Made by a program: the position numbers and the translations under genes. A stretch of DNA of 64,000 bases. It comes from Micromussa lordhowensis (taxonomy: Eukaryota > Cnidaria > Anthozoa > Scleractinia > Lobophylliidae). This document shows, in pieces, positions 34,042 through 44,928 of this stretch. Positions within the stretch are counted from its first letter, which is position 1, and every line of letters begins with the position of its first letter. The DNA lies in contig OZ026608.1 in the NCBI GenBank assembly GCA_964020085.1, positions 20,983,812 to 21,047,811 on the forward strand. Direction: 5' to 3'. The notes under the pieces are model-generated. The model was not told the origin of the DNA and ran no database searches. It saw nothing but the letters and a program-made list of their open reading frames with translations.

Positions 34042-34195
34042 AAGCCTGGTTCACACTTGTGCGATAAGCATAACACAAGCGACATAAGCACAAGCATAAG
34101 CACAAGAAAAAAGGAACATGTTCCTTTTTTCTTGTGCTTATGCTTATGCTTATGTCGCTTGTGTTATGCTTATCGCATAAGTGTGAACCAGGCTT
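34042..34195. repeat. Near-perfect 154-bp palindrome (MITE)
   Basis: AAGCCTGGTTCACACTTGTG at the left pairs with the complement at the right end, and the arms meet at AAGGAACATGTTCCTT with essentially no loop. Arms are filled with short ATAAGCA/CACAAGC repeats. It lies in the spacer before the D exons. Confidence 0.92.
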
Positions 34196-34445
34196 AAGTT
34201 GTTCATCATATGGCATTTTGCTTTTGGTTTTGCAGGCCCATAATCGGCCAGTGCGCATTACAGGAGAATAATCCACTGGAATTGGCCAAAAAGAGCGCGC
34301 ATTATATCGGCTACAAACACACATGCCATGTTATAATATTCAGTATTAATCTAAGATACCTGCAAATATTTTAAAAACAAAAAACATACCCAAGTAAAAA
34401 CTGTTTGAAGATCGAGAGTTAACTATAAATATTTTTAATCTGCAG

Positions 34446-35293
34446 TTCCCGTTAATCTTTTTCGGAAATACTTTGGGACAGCTCTTGTCGGTAAGTTATA
34501 TTTACACTTTACTAAATTAGAATTAGTTCTCTTGCCTAGGACCTCAGTATTTTCTTGTGTTACTTCTTCACCGGGATGTGATAAACTGAAATGTTTTTAT
34601 CTTCTCGTAGATCTATCTCATCATCGTGGTTTACTCGTATATCCAAACCCTTCGTCAGGATCCATCAGCCTTTGATACGAGACCCGGCGTCACTGTGGTA
34701 ATTAAAACAGTGTTCTTCTAAAACTTCTCTAAGGCTCCGTCCACAATATCCTCGGTGAAATTTGAAAACGTAGCTTTATTTCTACGGTGTGGCCAACCTT
34801 CCACACTAATCCGTCACAAAAACGGAGCTCTTCGAAAACGCTCTTTAAACCGGAGGAATTTGAAAACACCTGCTTTTTGTTTTCGTGTGGACGGAAAGCA
34901 ATTTGAAAAAGGAGCTTTTCGAACACGATCTAGTCACGACAATCGTGTGATTTCTATCACCAAGTTTTTCTCAAAGGCAACTCCAAAATGATCACTGATC
35001 GTTGCGGCGAAGTGTGGACGGAAAACATTTGATGCGTTTTCAGAGTGAAACCTCCGTTTTCAAATTTCTCCGGCGCAATGTCGATGAGGTCTAAAGAACC
35101 AAATTTAATAGCAATACACGCTTTCTAAAGTAGAGTAAGTGACAGTATGTTCCGGTACGCAAGTCGCGACTGAATGACCTCCGGTACAGGATGTCCTGAG
35201 AGTTTACTGAGACAATTCGTTCATTTTATACATAGATGCAGATCAGTGCAGCCTCCACCGTATGCACAACTCCAAGAAGTAACCGTAGAATGA
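34446..35293 (+). pseudogene. Gene D: exons 5-7 of a LAPTM4/Mtp-like copy
   Basis: Three exons match the ends of genes A-C: 34446-34490 (FPLIFFGNTLGQLLS), 34611-34697 (IYLIIVVYSYIQTLRQDPSA and 9 more residues), 35252-35293 (PPPYAQLQEVTVE then stop). Splice signals and phases are intact. No exons 1-4 are visible between gene C and here. Either this is a truncated duplicate or these exons serve as an alternative 3' end for gene C, since exon 4 of C is in the right phase to join exon 5 of D. Its tail has a canonical PPxY motif (PPPY), which A-C lack. The exon 7 acceptor is uncertain: AG sites exist at 35235, 35241, 35246 and 35251, and only the last gives the PPPYAQL frame in phase. Confidence 0.7.
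34733..35085. repeat. Dispersed repeat rich in GTGTGGACGG and CGTTTTC
   Basis: Ends look inverted (GGCTCCGTCCACA at the left, GTGTGGACGG near the right) and similar wording occurs around 3220-3370. It lies between D exons 6 and 7. Exact limits are uncertain. Confidence 0.45.
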
Positions 35294-35354
35294 AACTGTC
35301 GACAAGGAAGAACCTCCCGTTTTTAGCATACTTAAATACCACTTGTATTGCTTA

Positions 35355-35740
35355 CTGAAGTGTGTTCTTCCTCGTTCCAAGGCGCCACAGGCTTTCGACG
35401 GTAAGCTATAGAGGCGCTATCCTATGGAACGCTGTCTCGAGTTACTTCACGGGCCAGTTTACAGATCCTAAAGTGAGGAAGGATCCTTATTTTAAGGAAC
35501 TTGATTTTAGCTTACAGTCGGCCGAGTCGCTGCCGAGGCATTACCAAGATTTTAAATGCTTCTAAATATTTTGTATTTTACATTTTATACTTGTATTTTA
35601 CATTTTATGCTTGATTGTATTCTGCATTTTATTCTGTAAGTAATGTCATTACCATTTTAATATAGATTTATATTGTAACTATTTCTACACTACCCCACAA
35701 GCTTTGAGGTTTAAACCTTATCGTGTTTAAATAAAGGATA
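35355..35740 (+). mobile_element. 3' end of a CR1/L2-like LINE
   Basis: The frame to 35565 reads VPRRHRLSTVSYRGAILWNA and DPYFKELDFSLQSAES, the C-terminal end typical of this LINE group (R-x-R-x-RGAxLWN pattern). A short 3' UTR follows, and the element passes directly into an ATG/GAT microsatellite at AATAAAGGATATGATGATG, as these LINEs usually end in short tandem repeats instead of poly(A). Confidence 0.75.
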
Positions 35741-35856
35741 TGATGATGATGATCATGATGATGATGATGATGATGATGATAATGATGATGGTGATGATGC
35801 TGATGATGATGATGATGATGATGATGGTGGTGATGGTGATGATGCTGATGATGATG

Positions 35857-35888
<32 letters not shown>

Positions 35889-36010
35889 GCTGATGATGAT
35901 GATGCTGATGATGATGATGATGATGGTGATGATGCTGGTGATGGTGATGATGCTGATGATGCTGATGATGCTGGTGATGGTGGTGGTGGCTGTTATAATG
36001 ATCATGGTGA
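35741..36010. repeat. (GAT)n microsatellite
   Basis: About 270 bases of GAT triplets with GGT and GCT variants, probably expanded from the LINE 3' tail. Open frames of poly-Met, poly-His and poly-Ile here are artefacts. Confidence 0.95.
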
Positions 36011-36585
36011 TAATAATACATAAACCCGCCTTGCATACGGCTAGAGCCCCCGAAATTTGGATTGACCAATCAGGATTCAGCAAGCGGAAAAACCTGTACT
36101 GTCTTGAGGTCAAATACATATGAACAGGAAAAGCATTGATGCCGGGCGAGTTTTCGCACTTTTCACACGGGAGAAGGCATTGAATTAATATTCACGAAAG
36201 GGGACTTATAACTCTAAAACCATATCAGAAAAACAGATAAAACATTCCAGTGTGCCTCCAAGCTTTTAATTTAGCGCCAACAATAGGTTTGCCGCGTTTG
36301 GAAACTCGCTCTTTGATCGTTGTTGCCAGTTAATATATGCTGTCGCTCATCAACTTAAGCCACGAATTCCCCAGTTAAGCATTGGAAGTGGCCAAAGCAA
36401 CTTAGCTGCGAAGAAAAAGAATATCATTGTCTGGTTTTGGTAAAACAGCAGCTCCGTTTTGAATGCCGCTCGAACTGCGGGCGCAGCCACCTTGTTATTT
36501 TATTAGCACCCATTTTGCAATATGCAGACTGCAAATAGACTTAGAGGGTCAATACAGAACGATATGTTATGGAACGATATGTTAC
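36011..36585. other. Spacer
   Basis: No gene recognised. The 3' end of the minus-strand VWA/TSP1 gene may extend into the upper part: its last identified exon has a donor-like GTAACA at 36585, but without splicing the frame stops at 36503-36505. Confidence 0.4.
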
Positions 36586-37279
36586 GACATTCATCAGTAT
36601 TGCATTTTTCCTCCTTTTTGTCAGGACCAAGACTCTCACAGCTTTTTCCGCCGTTAGATTGCTTGGGATTGGTGCAGGTTCTTGCTAGTGTCTTTGTTCC
36701 TCCTCCACACGTCACACTGCACTTAGAGGTTTCCCTCCAACCGGTGTAGCCACCGTCAATTGCTGTTCAAGGGAGAAAGAGAGATCCTTCACTACTACGG
36801 TCTATTTTGTTGGGGTAATTGACCTCTTACATTAAGAACCATAAATTAAGGTAAACTTCAGTGTACTCTACTTGACGGCTAAAATAAGTTTCTCCACTCA
36901 CCTCCCGTTGAGCGACGCTAGCAAATCTCTTCTCCGACTCACTCTATGGCTTTTGCAAAATGTTTTCACCTATAACTTATCTTTCATTAGGCATAGAGTG
37001 GCTATTATGCGAATGTGAATTCATTACAATTCACTGAACTCGTCACATTTTATGTAATATATCAAATATCAAACACGAGAGACAGTGTTTCATCGTGATA
37101 TCCAAACAACGAGAAGAGAGTTGAAAATGCGACGCGCAGCGGAGTATTTTTGACGAAATTCGAGGTGTTTGGATAGCCGATGAAACACTGTCTCGAGTGT
37201 TTGATATATCTTCTCAATCGAAACAAAACCTTAAGGAGTAAACGCTAATTAAGACCGGGTATCCAAAACTCCTTTACGG

Positions 37280-37314
<35 letters not shown>

Positions 37315-40009
37315 GATGAGTTTGAGAATTACATTTACAGCTCAGCTCTGCGTCATTTAAGCAGTTACTTAAGACTTCTTACAAGAAATGCTCCATGGTA
37401 GAGAATGATAAAAAATGAAGACAATTTTAAAAACTTAGATACATGTACAATTTAGATATCTGCAGCTCGATGTCGATGGGGTTGAATTTTTCAGCTTCGT
37501 TAATGTTAAAAGTTTCCTTTCGCTTGATTAGTTATACACAAAGAGAAGCTAGCTATCTCGGTTCCACAAAACATCAATAACCACAGCTTGTCTTAGATTA
37601 TACCACTCACCACAGGCCTTGTTGAGGATTTTCCTAATTTCAGCAGTTGATGTTAGGGCATTAAAACTCTTCAATGATATCACAACCCCCTTCGTCCCAA
37701 CAACTTGATTCATAAATCCCATCTTAATCTTGTCTCCGATTCCAACAGCGATGATTTTAACGCCTTTTTTCTTTTAAAATAAAAGAACATGATAATTTTT
37801 AGTATAGCAAGTCAGATCCATACTTGCTTTGTCGCTTTTTTAAACGTTGCAGTGTGTATGGATACAAAAGAAATTAAATTAGAGGTTAAACCTCAATCAT
37901 GTTAAGCATTATAGTAAGCCCATTGCCTGTTTAAAGTAGAATGTAAAAAGGCATTTGTCAAAAACACAAATTATTGGTCACGAGAATGATTTTCCAAGCC
38001 TATAGAACGTGTGACCAAGAAGAGGCAATAAAAAGCTCAAAAAAAAACCTGCACCATAACGAGTTACCTTTGCAAGTGAATATATATGAAAGATCATATA
38101 TTTGAACTGCGGAGAAAGGTATGAAGGTATAGATGATAATCGCAGTTATATACACAACTTAAGCAGCTGTGAAATTAAAGCCTGAAAACAATTCAGGCCT
38201 GAACGAGATTCGAACCCATGACCTCTGCGGTACCGGTGCAGTGCTCTACCAAGCCATCTGAGCCGGCTATCAAGCCAACTGGGAACTGGTCACATTGTTA
38301 GTTCACATTGTTTTGTTGACTACACGCCATATATGGTAAGTACTGCAATGCCTGCCAGTTGTAGTTCAGGGTTGTTTTTCTCACGGTACACTAGACTAAT
38401 TTCAAAGATATGTCACGTTATGTTATTGAATTAAAGAAAGTTCACTTACCTCCAAATGTCGCGATAGTCGTTGGAAGAGTTCTGTATCGGTGGTATCATG
38501 TCCAAAAGGTCTTCCATCCGTGAAAAGCAACAATAGATTGGCGGCCTCTTTCCTGTCTCCATTTGCAGGGACAAACAGTTCGTCCCGTGCTAATCTAAGA
38601 GCTATGTCAATGCGGGTGCCCACTTTGTTGGCGATGTTCTTGATCTTGTCTCGCACCAGCCCGCGTAGATTACCAATGTTCTGATATTTAGCTTGCTTAA
38701 AGTAGTTGTGTAGCTTGGCCCGATCACCAAACGTGATGAGACCAACATGATTGCTTTTGGGTGCCACACGGACTGTATTTATCATCTCAAGAACAGCTTG
38801 TCTGAACTTTGTAAGGTCACCGCGCGTCAAACTCTTAGATATGTCCCCGAGAATGGCAATATCCAGCTTCCGACCAGCACAGTCTCCTAAAGAATGCATT
38901 AAGTGCTTAAAACTTTTTTTTTCTAATTTGAAATAATAGGAAGGGTATCTAGCGCTCATTTAAACAAGTTGACGAGAAATAAAAGTATTACAAAAAAATA
39001 CTTTTAACAAAGTTGCTAGAAGCATTCTACCATGGTTTTAAGCTTTGAATTAATTATCATTTTCTCTTTTAAACAATTATATTTTCACGGTTTCCTCACT
39101 CTACAATTTGCACCCTTGCAAAATTAAACAAACATCGTATCGAAATAGTTCGAACTACTAATGGCTTAGTTCCATTTAGTACGTAAGACCTTTCATTTGG
39201 GGATTTATTTGCAGCACCATGTCTGTTAGAACATGGTATGAAACCGCTTTAGCTCTTTTAAGCGAGGTAGCTACAAATTGGCAAATATGGCACATTTGAA
39301 TTGTCATTATTTTCCAGATGTGTTTCAGCACCTGGGCCGAATTGTTCTGAAGCCGGTTAACGCTAACCCGGGATTAGAAGTTAATCGAAGTATTAATTTT
39401 CTTGTATAAAATGTTTTTCACTGCCTATGTTTTGTGAAGTTTGAGATCATTCAAACTCAAGACTGAAGGACAAACAATATAAACAGAAAACATCACCATA
39501 AAGTTACAAAACTGAAGTCAAAATTCTCGCTAATCCTGGGTTAGCTTAATCGGGCTTTAGACAACTAAACCTAGTGGTCTGGTCCTACTTCCATACTTTT
39601 TTATTGAGTCATTAACGATTACATGCAAGACTAGATAAATTAAATCATACACATTTACATTCAAGTTACAGATATTTGGTGACAGACCTTGTACTTCCTG
39701 GAAGTCTGAAAAATAGCAAAAAGAACAGAAAGATAAAATGAATTCTTCATTATAGAAACGAACGAAGAAGCAAATTGTCCTAACTAAGTTGTGAGAGCCT
39801 GTACCAATGCTGCGTTAGATATAACTCCTGTTATCTAGTTATTTTTACTGAAATTCAGTTTACCGTCGCTCTTTTATGTGTTTCCAAATGAGCAAAAGTT
39901 AATTACATTACCAATTTGCAGTTATCAGACCCACTATGAATTACACTCGACAGAATCCAATCAGATTACCTGAAGACAAGGAGAATATCAAGAGCGCTAG
40001 GAGCCACAT
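36586..40009 (-). CDS. Secreted VWA-TSP1 protein, coadhesin-like (5 exons identified)
   Basis: Exons on the minus strand: 40009-39970, 39705-39688, 38886-38450, 37770-37611, 36762-36586. The start MWLLALLIFSLSS is a signal peptide. A tiny 18-base exon (DFQEVQ) leads into the von Willebrand factor A domain, which has the metal-site motif DISKS (DxSxS form) and FTDGRP. It finishes in exon 4 (VKIIAVGIGDKIK). Exon 5 is a thrombospondin type-1 repeat with [16 protein letters not shown] and paired cysteines. Phases all agree. Exon 5 ends in phase 1, so another exon may follow, or the frame reads on to 36503. VWA/TSP1 proteins of this layout are known from coral skeletal matrix (coadhesin) as adhesion or matrix components; the link is by domain layout. 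Confidence 0.8.
37057..37210. repeat. Fold-back MITE in intron
   Basis: ATATATCAAATATCAAACAC ... GAGTGTTTGATATATC, with CAGTGTTTCATCG and CGATGAAACACTG arms. It lies between the TSP1 and last VWA exons of the minus-strand gene. Confidence 0.8.
38195..38268 (-). repeat. tRNA-like repeat (pseudo-tRNA)
   Basis: On the minus strand, AGCCGGCTCAGATGGCTTGG has an A-box-like start, then TAGAGCACTGC and GGGTTCGAATCTC as a B box. The acceptor stem does not pair well, and a shorter relative (GAACGGGATTCGAACCCACG) sits at 41541-41585. I treat it as a dispersed tRNA-derived repeat instead of a functional tRNA gene. Confidence 0.55.
38887..39687. other. Intron of VWA-TSP1 gene
   Basis: No repeat or gene recognised, apart from an AG/TTAACC-rich imperfect inverted stretch around 39345-39555 (CCGGTTAACGCTAACCCGGG near the left, TAATCCTGGGTTAGC near the right). 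Confidence 0.4.
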
Positions 40010-43000
40010 CACATCAAGAATCCTTCCACGGTAGGTGAATTGTAACTGTGTTAAAAATAGCCACGGCAAGCCTGCGTTAAACGTTTAAAGTTATTCGTCC
40101 ATTTTAAGAAGATAAGTTCCATCAGAAAATAATTATCGGTCAACCGAGTGGTTCTACAGACCCCGACGTATAGCGCTAGTATTCATGCAGTTATTGACCA
40201 TTGCGTTTTACAGTGAACGGAAAGGTGAAAAAAAAAACTAAGGCAATGGAGCTGCAATGCAGTATGAAACAACTTCTGATTAGTAAAATATCTAGCCAGC
40301 ATAATGTTTTAGAAACAAAGAAGATAAATTGCTTTTTTGAATCAAAATTACGCTGTTCTTCACGAAGTATCTGCACCAATCCAGAGATGGGATCATCACG
40401 AAAGCGCTTCTTCGTGAAGGAAACGAGCGTCTGTAAATTACAATAATAAGAGCTGTCTGTTCCTTGTGGGTTATAAAATTTCTTCAGGCTGTTCAATGGA
40501 TAATAGCGGCGGGGAACTGATGAGCAAGTATAAAAAATCATCCACATTTTTAAACAATGCTGGACAATTTATGGACCTAGCAAGGGATAAATTTACCGGG
40601 AAACCAAAAATATAAGTTGACAAAATACCTTTAAACGATGATATGCGAAGTACAGGAGATTAAATGTTACCTCACCCTGTTATCTATTTTGGACGGCGCA
40701 ACTGAGCAGCGTCTGGTTTAATATTGCTTGGCTCCCCGTCTGCGACCCTTTTTATGAGCTCAAGTAAACACGCAATTTTAATTACAAAATTGACCTCATG
40801 CAGATTGTTTATGTAGATCCCCATTAACTTTACTATGGTATATAATCATGATATTTGTAAGTCGTTTTACACAGTATTGTATCGTGTTTTATTGTTGTGA
40901 GGAACTGGTCAATGATCGAAAGTGGTGGGTTTACACATTTAGTTTCTTTAAAAGAAACGTATGATTCAAAGATTAAAATTGTTGAAACATAAACATGATA
41001 TGTAACAATTTTTTGGACTTATAAACATGTCAACATCATACAAAACACAACTTTCTTTGAACTTCCCGACCGCATGGGACTCTAAACTGTAATGTGCAGC
41101 CTCTCAATAGTTGCTAAGAAGCAGGGAGTTGGTGCAAAAAAGGTTTAACTAGTTGCATAAATCGTTTATCGATTTTCCCCTAAGGAACTTTTTCAAAGAC
41201 AATAATCCTACACTAGAAAACACACAAGCGAATTAAATACCGATATTTCATTATAATTACGATACAAAAAGCAGGAAAAGTTGTTAGAGAAAAGAAATTA
41301 TAGTCTGTAAATTCTCTATAAGTTTTAAAATTGCTCAAAACTAAGTGAGCGAATTTAATGACTGAACAGAAGTAGCTACTGGTCAAGCAATGTTCACCCG
41401 CTGACTCTTGTTAGAATTTCCTGGTAATAGATATTCAGCGGTAGCAATTAATAGATATCAAACAGTAGCAATTAAATGTAGACATGATGGTAGATGCGAA
41501 TGCAACCATAACACTACTGGAAAGATGATCAGAAAAAAATTCAGGCTTTGAACGGGATTCGAACCCACGACCTTTCAGGTCATTTGTCCATTCGCATCTA
41601 TCATCTTGTTAGAGTAGTTTAATAAAAGGGAAATAATAATTGTATATAGTTATTAACAACTCATTCAACTTTTGACATTTAATTACTAAGTACTCTCAAT
41701 AGAAAACGAACCATGTTTTGACAAAATTCAAAGCAATTAATTCTTATTTTTGGTCGGCTGGTCTATCATTTTCAAACGGCGTTGTTTCACTGTTCTAGTA
41801 GAACACCGCAGACAATATTTACCTTTTCATGCCGGTCGACCAAGAGGCAGCGAGATGGTGCAAACAAGGTGTAATTAGTTACAAACATCCTACATACATC
41901 GTTTATTGACTTCTTCCTAAGGGGCTCTTTCAAAGACAATAATCCGACGCTGGAAAACAAACTAGGTGATAATAGCCAAAAATACCGATATTTTATTGCG
42001 ATAAAAGCAGGAAACGTCGTTACGAATCTAGTATGAAATCTACAAGAAATTCACGGTTAAATCTGCACTTAAAAACGGAAACTGAGTTGATGACTTTAAG
42101 ACCCTTCCCAAAATTAACCAAAATTACCTTCAGCCTCTGTAGCTTTTTGTATAATTATTATTATAGTTGGGAAGTGGTGGTATGTTTACCAGATCAGAAC
42201 AGACTTTATAGTTCTTAAATTTTTCTTAGATCGTCTATTAGTTGAATTCTCAATAAGATTAATTGCTCATAACCAAGTAAACGAATTTAATAACTGAATA
42301 GAAGTAGTTACTGCTTAAACAACCTCCACCTGCAGACTAAAACACAGACCGCAGACTTATTGATCTTAGTCCGCAGTGTAAAGTATCGATTTAGTTATTC
42401 CTCTCAGCTACCGATTGATTTTCATTCCTTCAACTGCCAAGGAAGGTGAGGTTTCTTTTTTCACAGTTGTAATAGTCTGTTTCATTTCTAGATCTAGTGA
42501 TGAATGAAGTGAGGGACTATCGTGTTATCTCTCCAAAGCAAACGTTATCATTGTAGTGAAGGGTTGGGCGTCTGATTTGTAAATAGCAGCTAAAGACAAC
42601 CGCAAGCATTGTTCCCTACACAGCCAAGTAGCTATCGAGAAGATTTGATCATTCTTGACCGATACGCCCCGGAGGTGTTCACGAATGTTCAAGAGCGTTA
42701 CTGCTTTTCAATTAAAATTCCTTTCGACAGCAACACCTAATGCGTTAAACAAAATGCATTTCTTAAGGCACTTAAATTACAAACACATATGCCTCCAGTG
42801 CTACTTTCAAGAGAAACTTCAAAAGAAAGCACTGGAACTCTAAGGCATTCGGGAAGGCTGTTGGTGTGAAACGGCCAAGAATGATCAAAGCAAGCGGAAA
42901 GTAACTGGTGAAGACTCAACTTTTTTTATTTTGTTGGAAACAAGATGCGTGCTTATAGCTGGAAATATATTATCCTGAAGTAATTACGTGAGCAAAACAT

Positions 43001-44928
43001 CAGCCCTAAGAATCGTGACAAGCTTAATTTAATTTTTTGTCGTTGTCTTTAAGGTATATTCTCAGTGAAATTATAGATTTCCGAGTTCAATCGATTACTT
43101 GTTGAGATCGCTTTTCATCGATTATTGATTACCCAAGACTTAAATCGATGAAATGATAATACAACAACCTTAGAACTGATTACTTATCAGTATGTCTTAA
43201 CGGAGGTACGCCTTGTTGCATAGGGCTCGCTGATCTTATTCACCCTGTTGTTGTTTATAGCTTAACGTTTAATTCTTATGTAATGAGAGTCAAATTGTGC
43301 TCTTCGCCTATTCCAAATATCTAGTGAAGTCATTGTCATTCAAGGATTTTAATAACATCTTGCGGCAGTAAAGAGCAGCGGAGCAGTAATTTTGAAGATT
43401 TTGGTTATCATTTGTCTGGATATCAGTCGAGAGTTTCGCAATTGATCAAAGAAAATTCCTTTTCCAGCTCAGTGGCGCATGGCATACGGATAACAGCTAG
43501 TGACCTTTCCTCCCTTACTTAGTGTTGTTGTGTGTACAAATCTTTATCCAGAAAAACATGCCTGAGGTGCTGCTGGGTTTTGTCTCGTCCCTATTTTTGC
43601 ACGCCAAAGATAAGAATACAAAACATTTCAAGTGCCTAAAACTCTTCAAACGTATGAGAGTTGCTTCAGGTGATTCACAGGAAGTCTCGTCCAGGCGCAT
43701 AATGGACCACAGGAATTTGGTAGAGCTATACCTTCACGAAACTTTTCTTCCCTCAAAATGATTAATTTGTTTCCAGTTCAGTAGCGCGCGCCTCCTGTGG
43801 CAGCAAACATGCAATCACTCCTACACTACAGTGCCCTAGTTATTGATTTGCTCTTCAAAGAAAACAGCCCTCCTCTTTCCCACACATGTCTTTATGTACA
43901 CTAATTTAGGCTATAGAATACACTGCAGTTTTCCTTTTGCTACAGCTATCTGAATGGAAAATCTGCAAAATGCTCCAAACCCAATTAATAGCGTGGGAAA
44001 ATCGTCCAGTAACACTTAAAGGAGACCTGACCCTTTTTTACTAACTCCCACGCGTGTTTTCCCACGGGGAACATTTCTAAAGAAAATCACTGATCCAAGC
44101 AGATCAAGCATAAACTTAAATTCAAAATTCATTAACATTCAGCAAGCTATCTCCCTCAATTAGGCGTACCACAACATCACGGCAACTATATCAGGCCAAC
44201 AACAAACAGAGCACACTATTAGATTGCTTTTCAGTCAGTTCTTTACTAGTGCACGGTGAACCCTGAGCAAACAGCGCTAAACTTCAACAGGATACTGGAT
44301 ATTCTCCTCTGCTAGCATTCCTGTTCAGTTTTGAGTCACTAAAGACTGATTAACTTTTCATTATTCTTCAATCGCCAGGGTAGGTAAGTTTTCATTTCTT
44401 AGTTCGATAGACTTCACTTCCATCTTGCTATCATCTCTGTAACAGAATTTGTGATTGAACTGAGTGCCAAAATCGCAGCAAGAATTTTTCGTTCCAAGCC
44501 GGTGCAGACCACTACCTTTTAGGTTGTTTTGATCGTTTTTGACTCAAACCCAGCAAAAACCTTCACGTATGTTCGAATGCATCATTCTTTGTTCTTAAAG
44601 GTCTTCTGCCAACTTAACCGGTTTGTTAAATGAAAAGATTTCATTCATAGGTCTCGAACTGTTGTAGAAGGCTGATCTGCCTCATTATTCCTCCACAGTT
44701 ATGCTGCAGAGGTTTTGTGTAGTACATGTTCTGGATCTAATAAAGTATGTTTGCTTGCTATTGCACTCGGTATAAAGCAATGCAACACAACCAGTGAGAA
44801 ACTAGAAAGCCTAGTTAGTAATAAGTACGTGCGTTTCTCATCATGCATTCTCCACTACCATCGCGTTCATTAGAATCTCCATGCCTTGTTTAAGTTTATC
44901 TTGCAGGTTTGGACACGTAAGAGACACT
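40010..44928. other. Divergent intergenic region between the two VWA/TSP1 genes
   Basis: No coding exon is recognised in 4.9 kb. It should hold both promoters. A block at about 41108-41410 recurs, diverged and broken by indels, at 41843-42335 (shared GTTTATCGA/GTTTATTGA, CTTTTTCAAAGACAATAATC, GAATTTAATGACTGAA). Weaker echoes of the parts around 42400-42740 occur at 44360-44600. The region therefore seems built from old tandem duplications. Confidence 0.5.

Noticed and set aside
35668..36123. Poly-His, poly-Ile and poly-Met proteins
   Set aside because: Translations of the (GAT)n microsatellite.
38195..38268. Functional tRNA gene
   Set aside because: A- and B-box-like sequence is present but the acceptor stem does not pair convincingly and a related fragment occurs at 41541; more like a tRNA-derived repeat.
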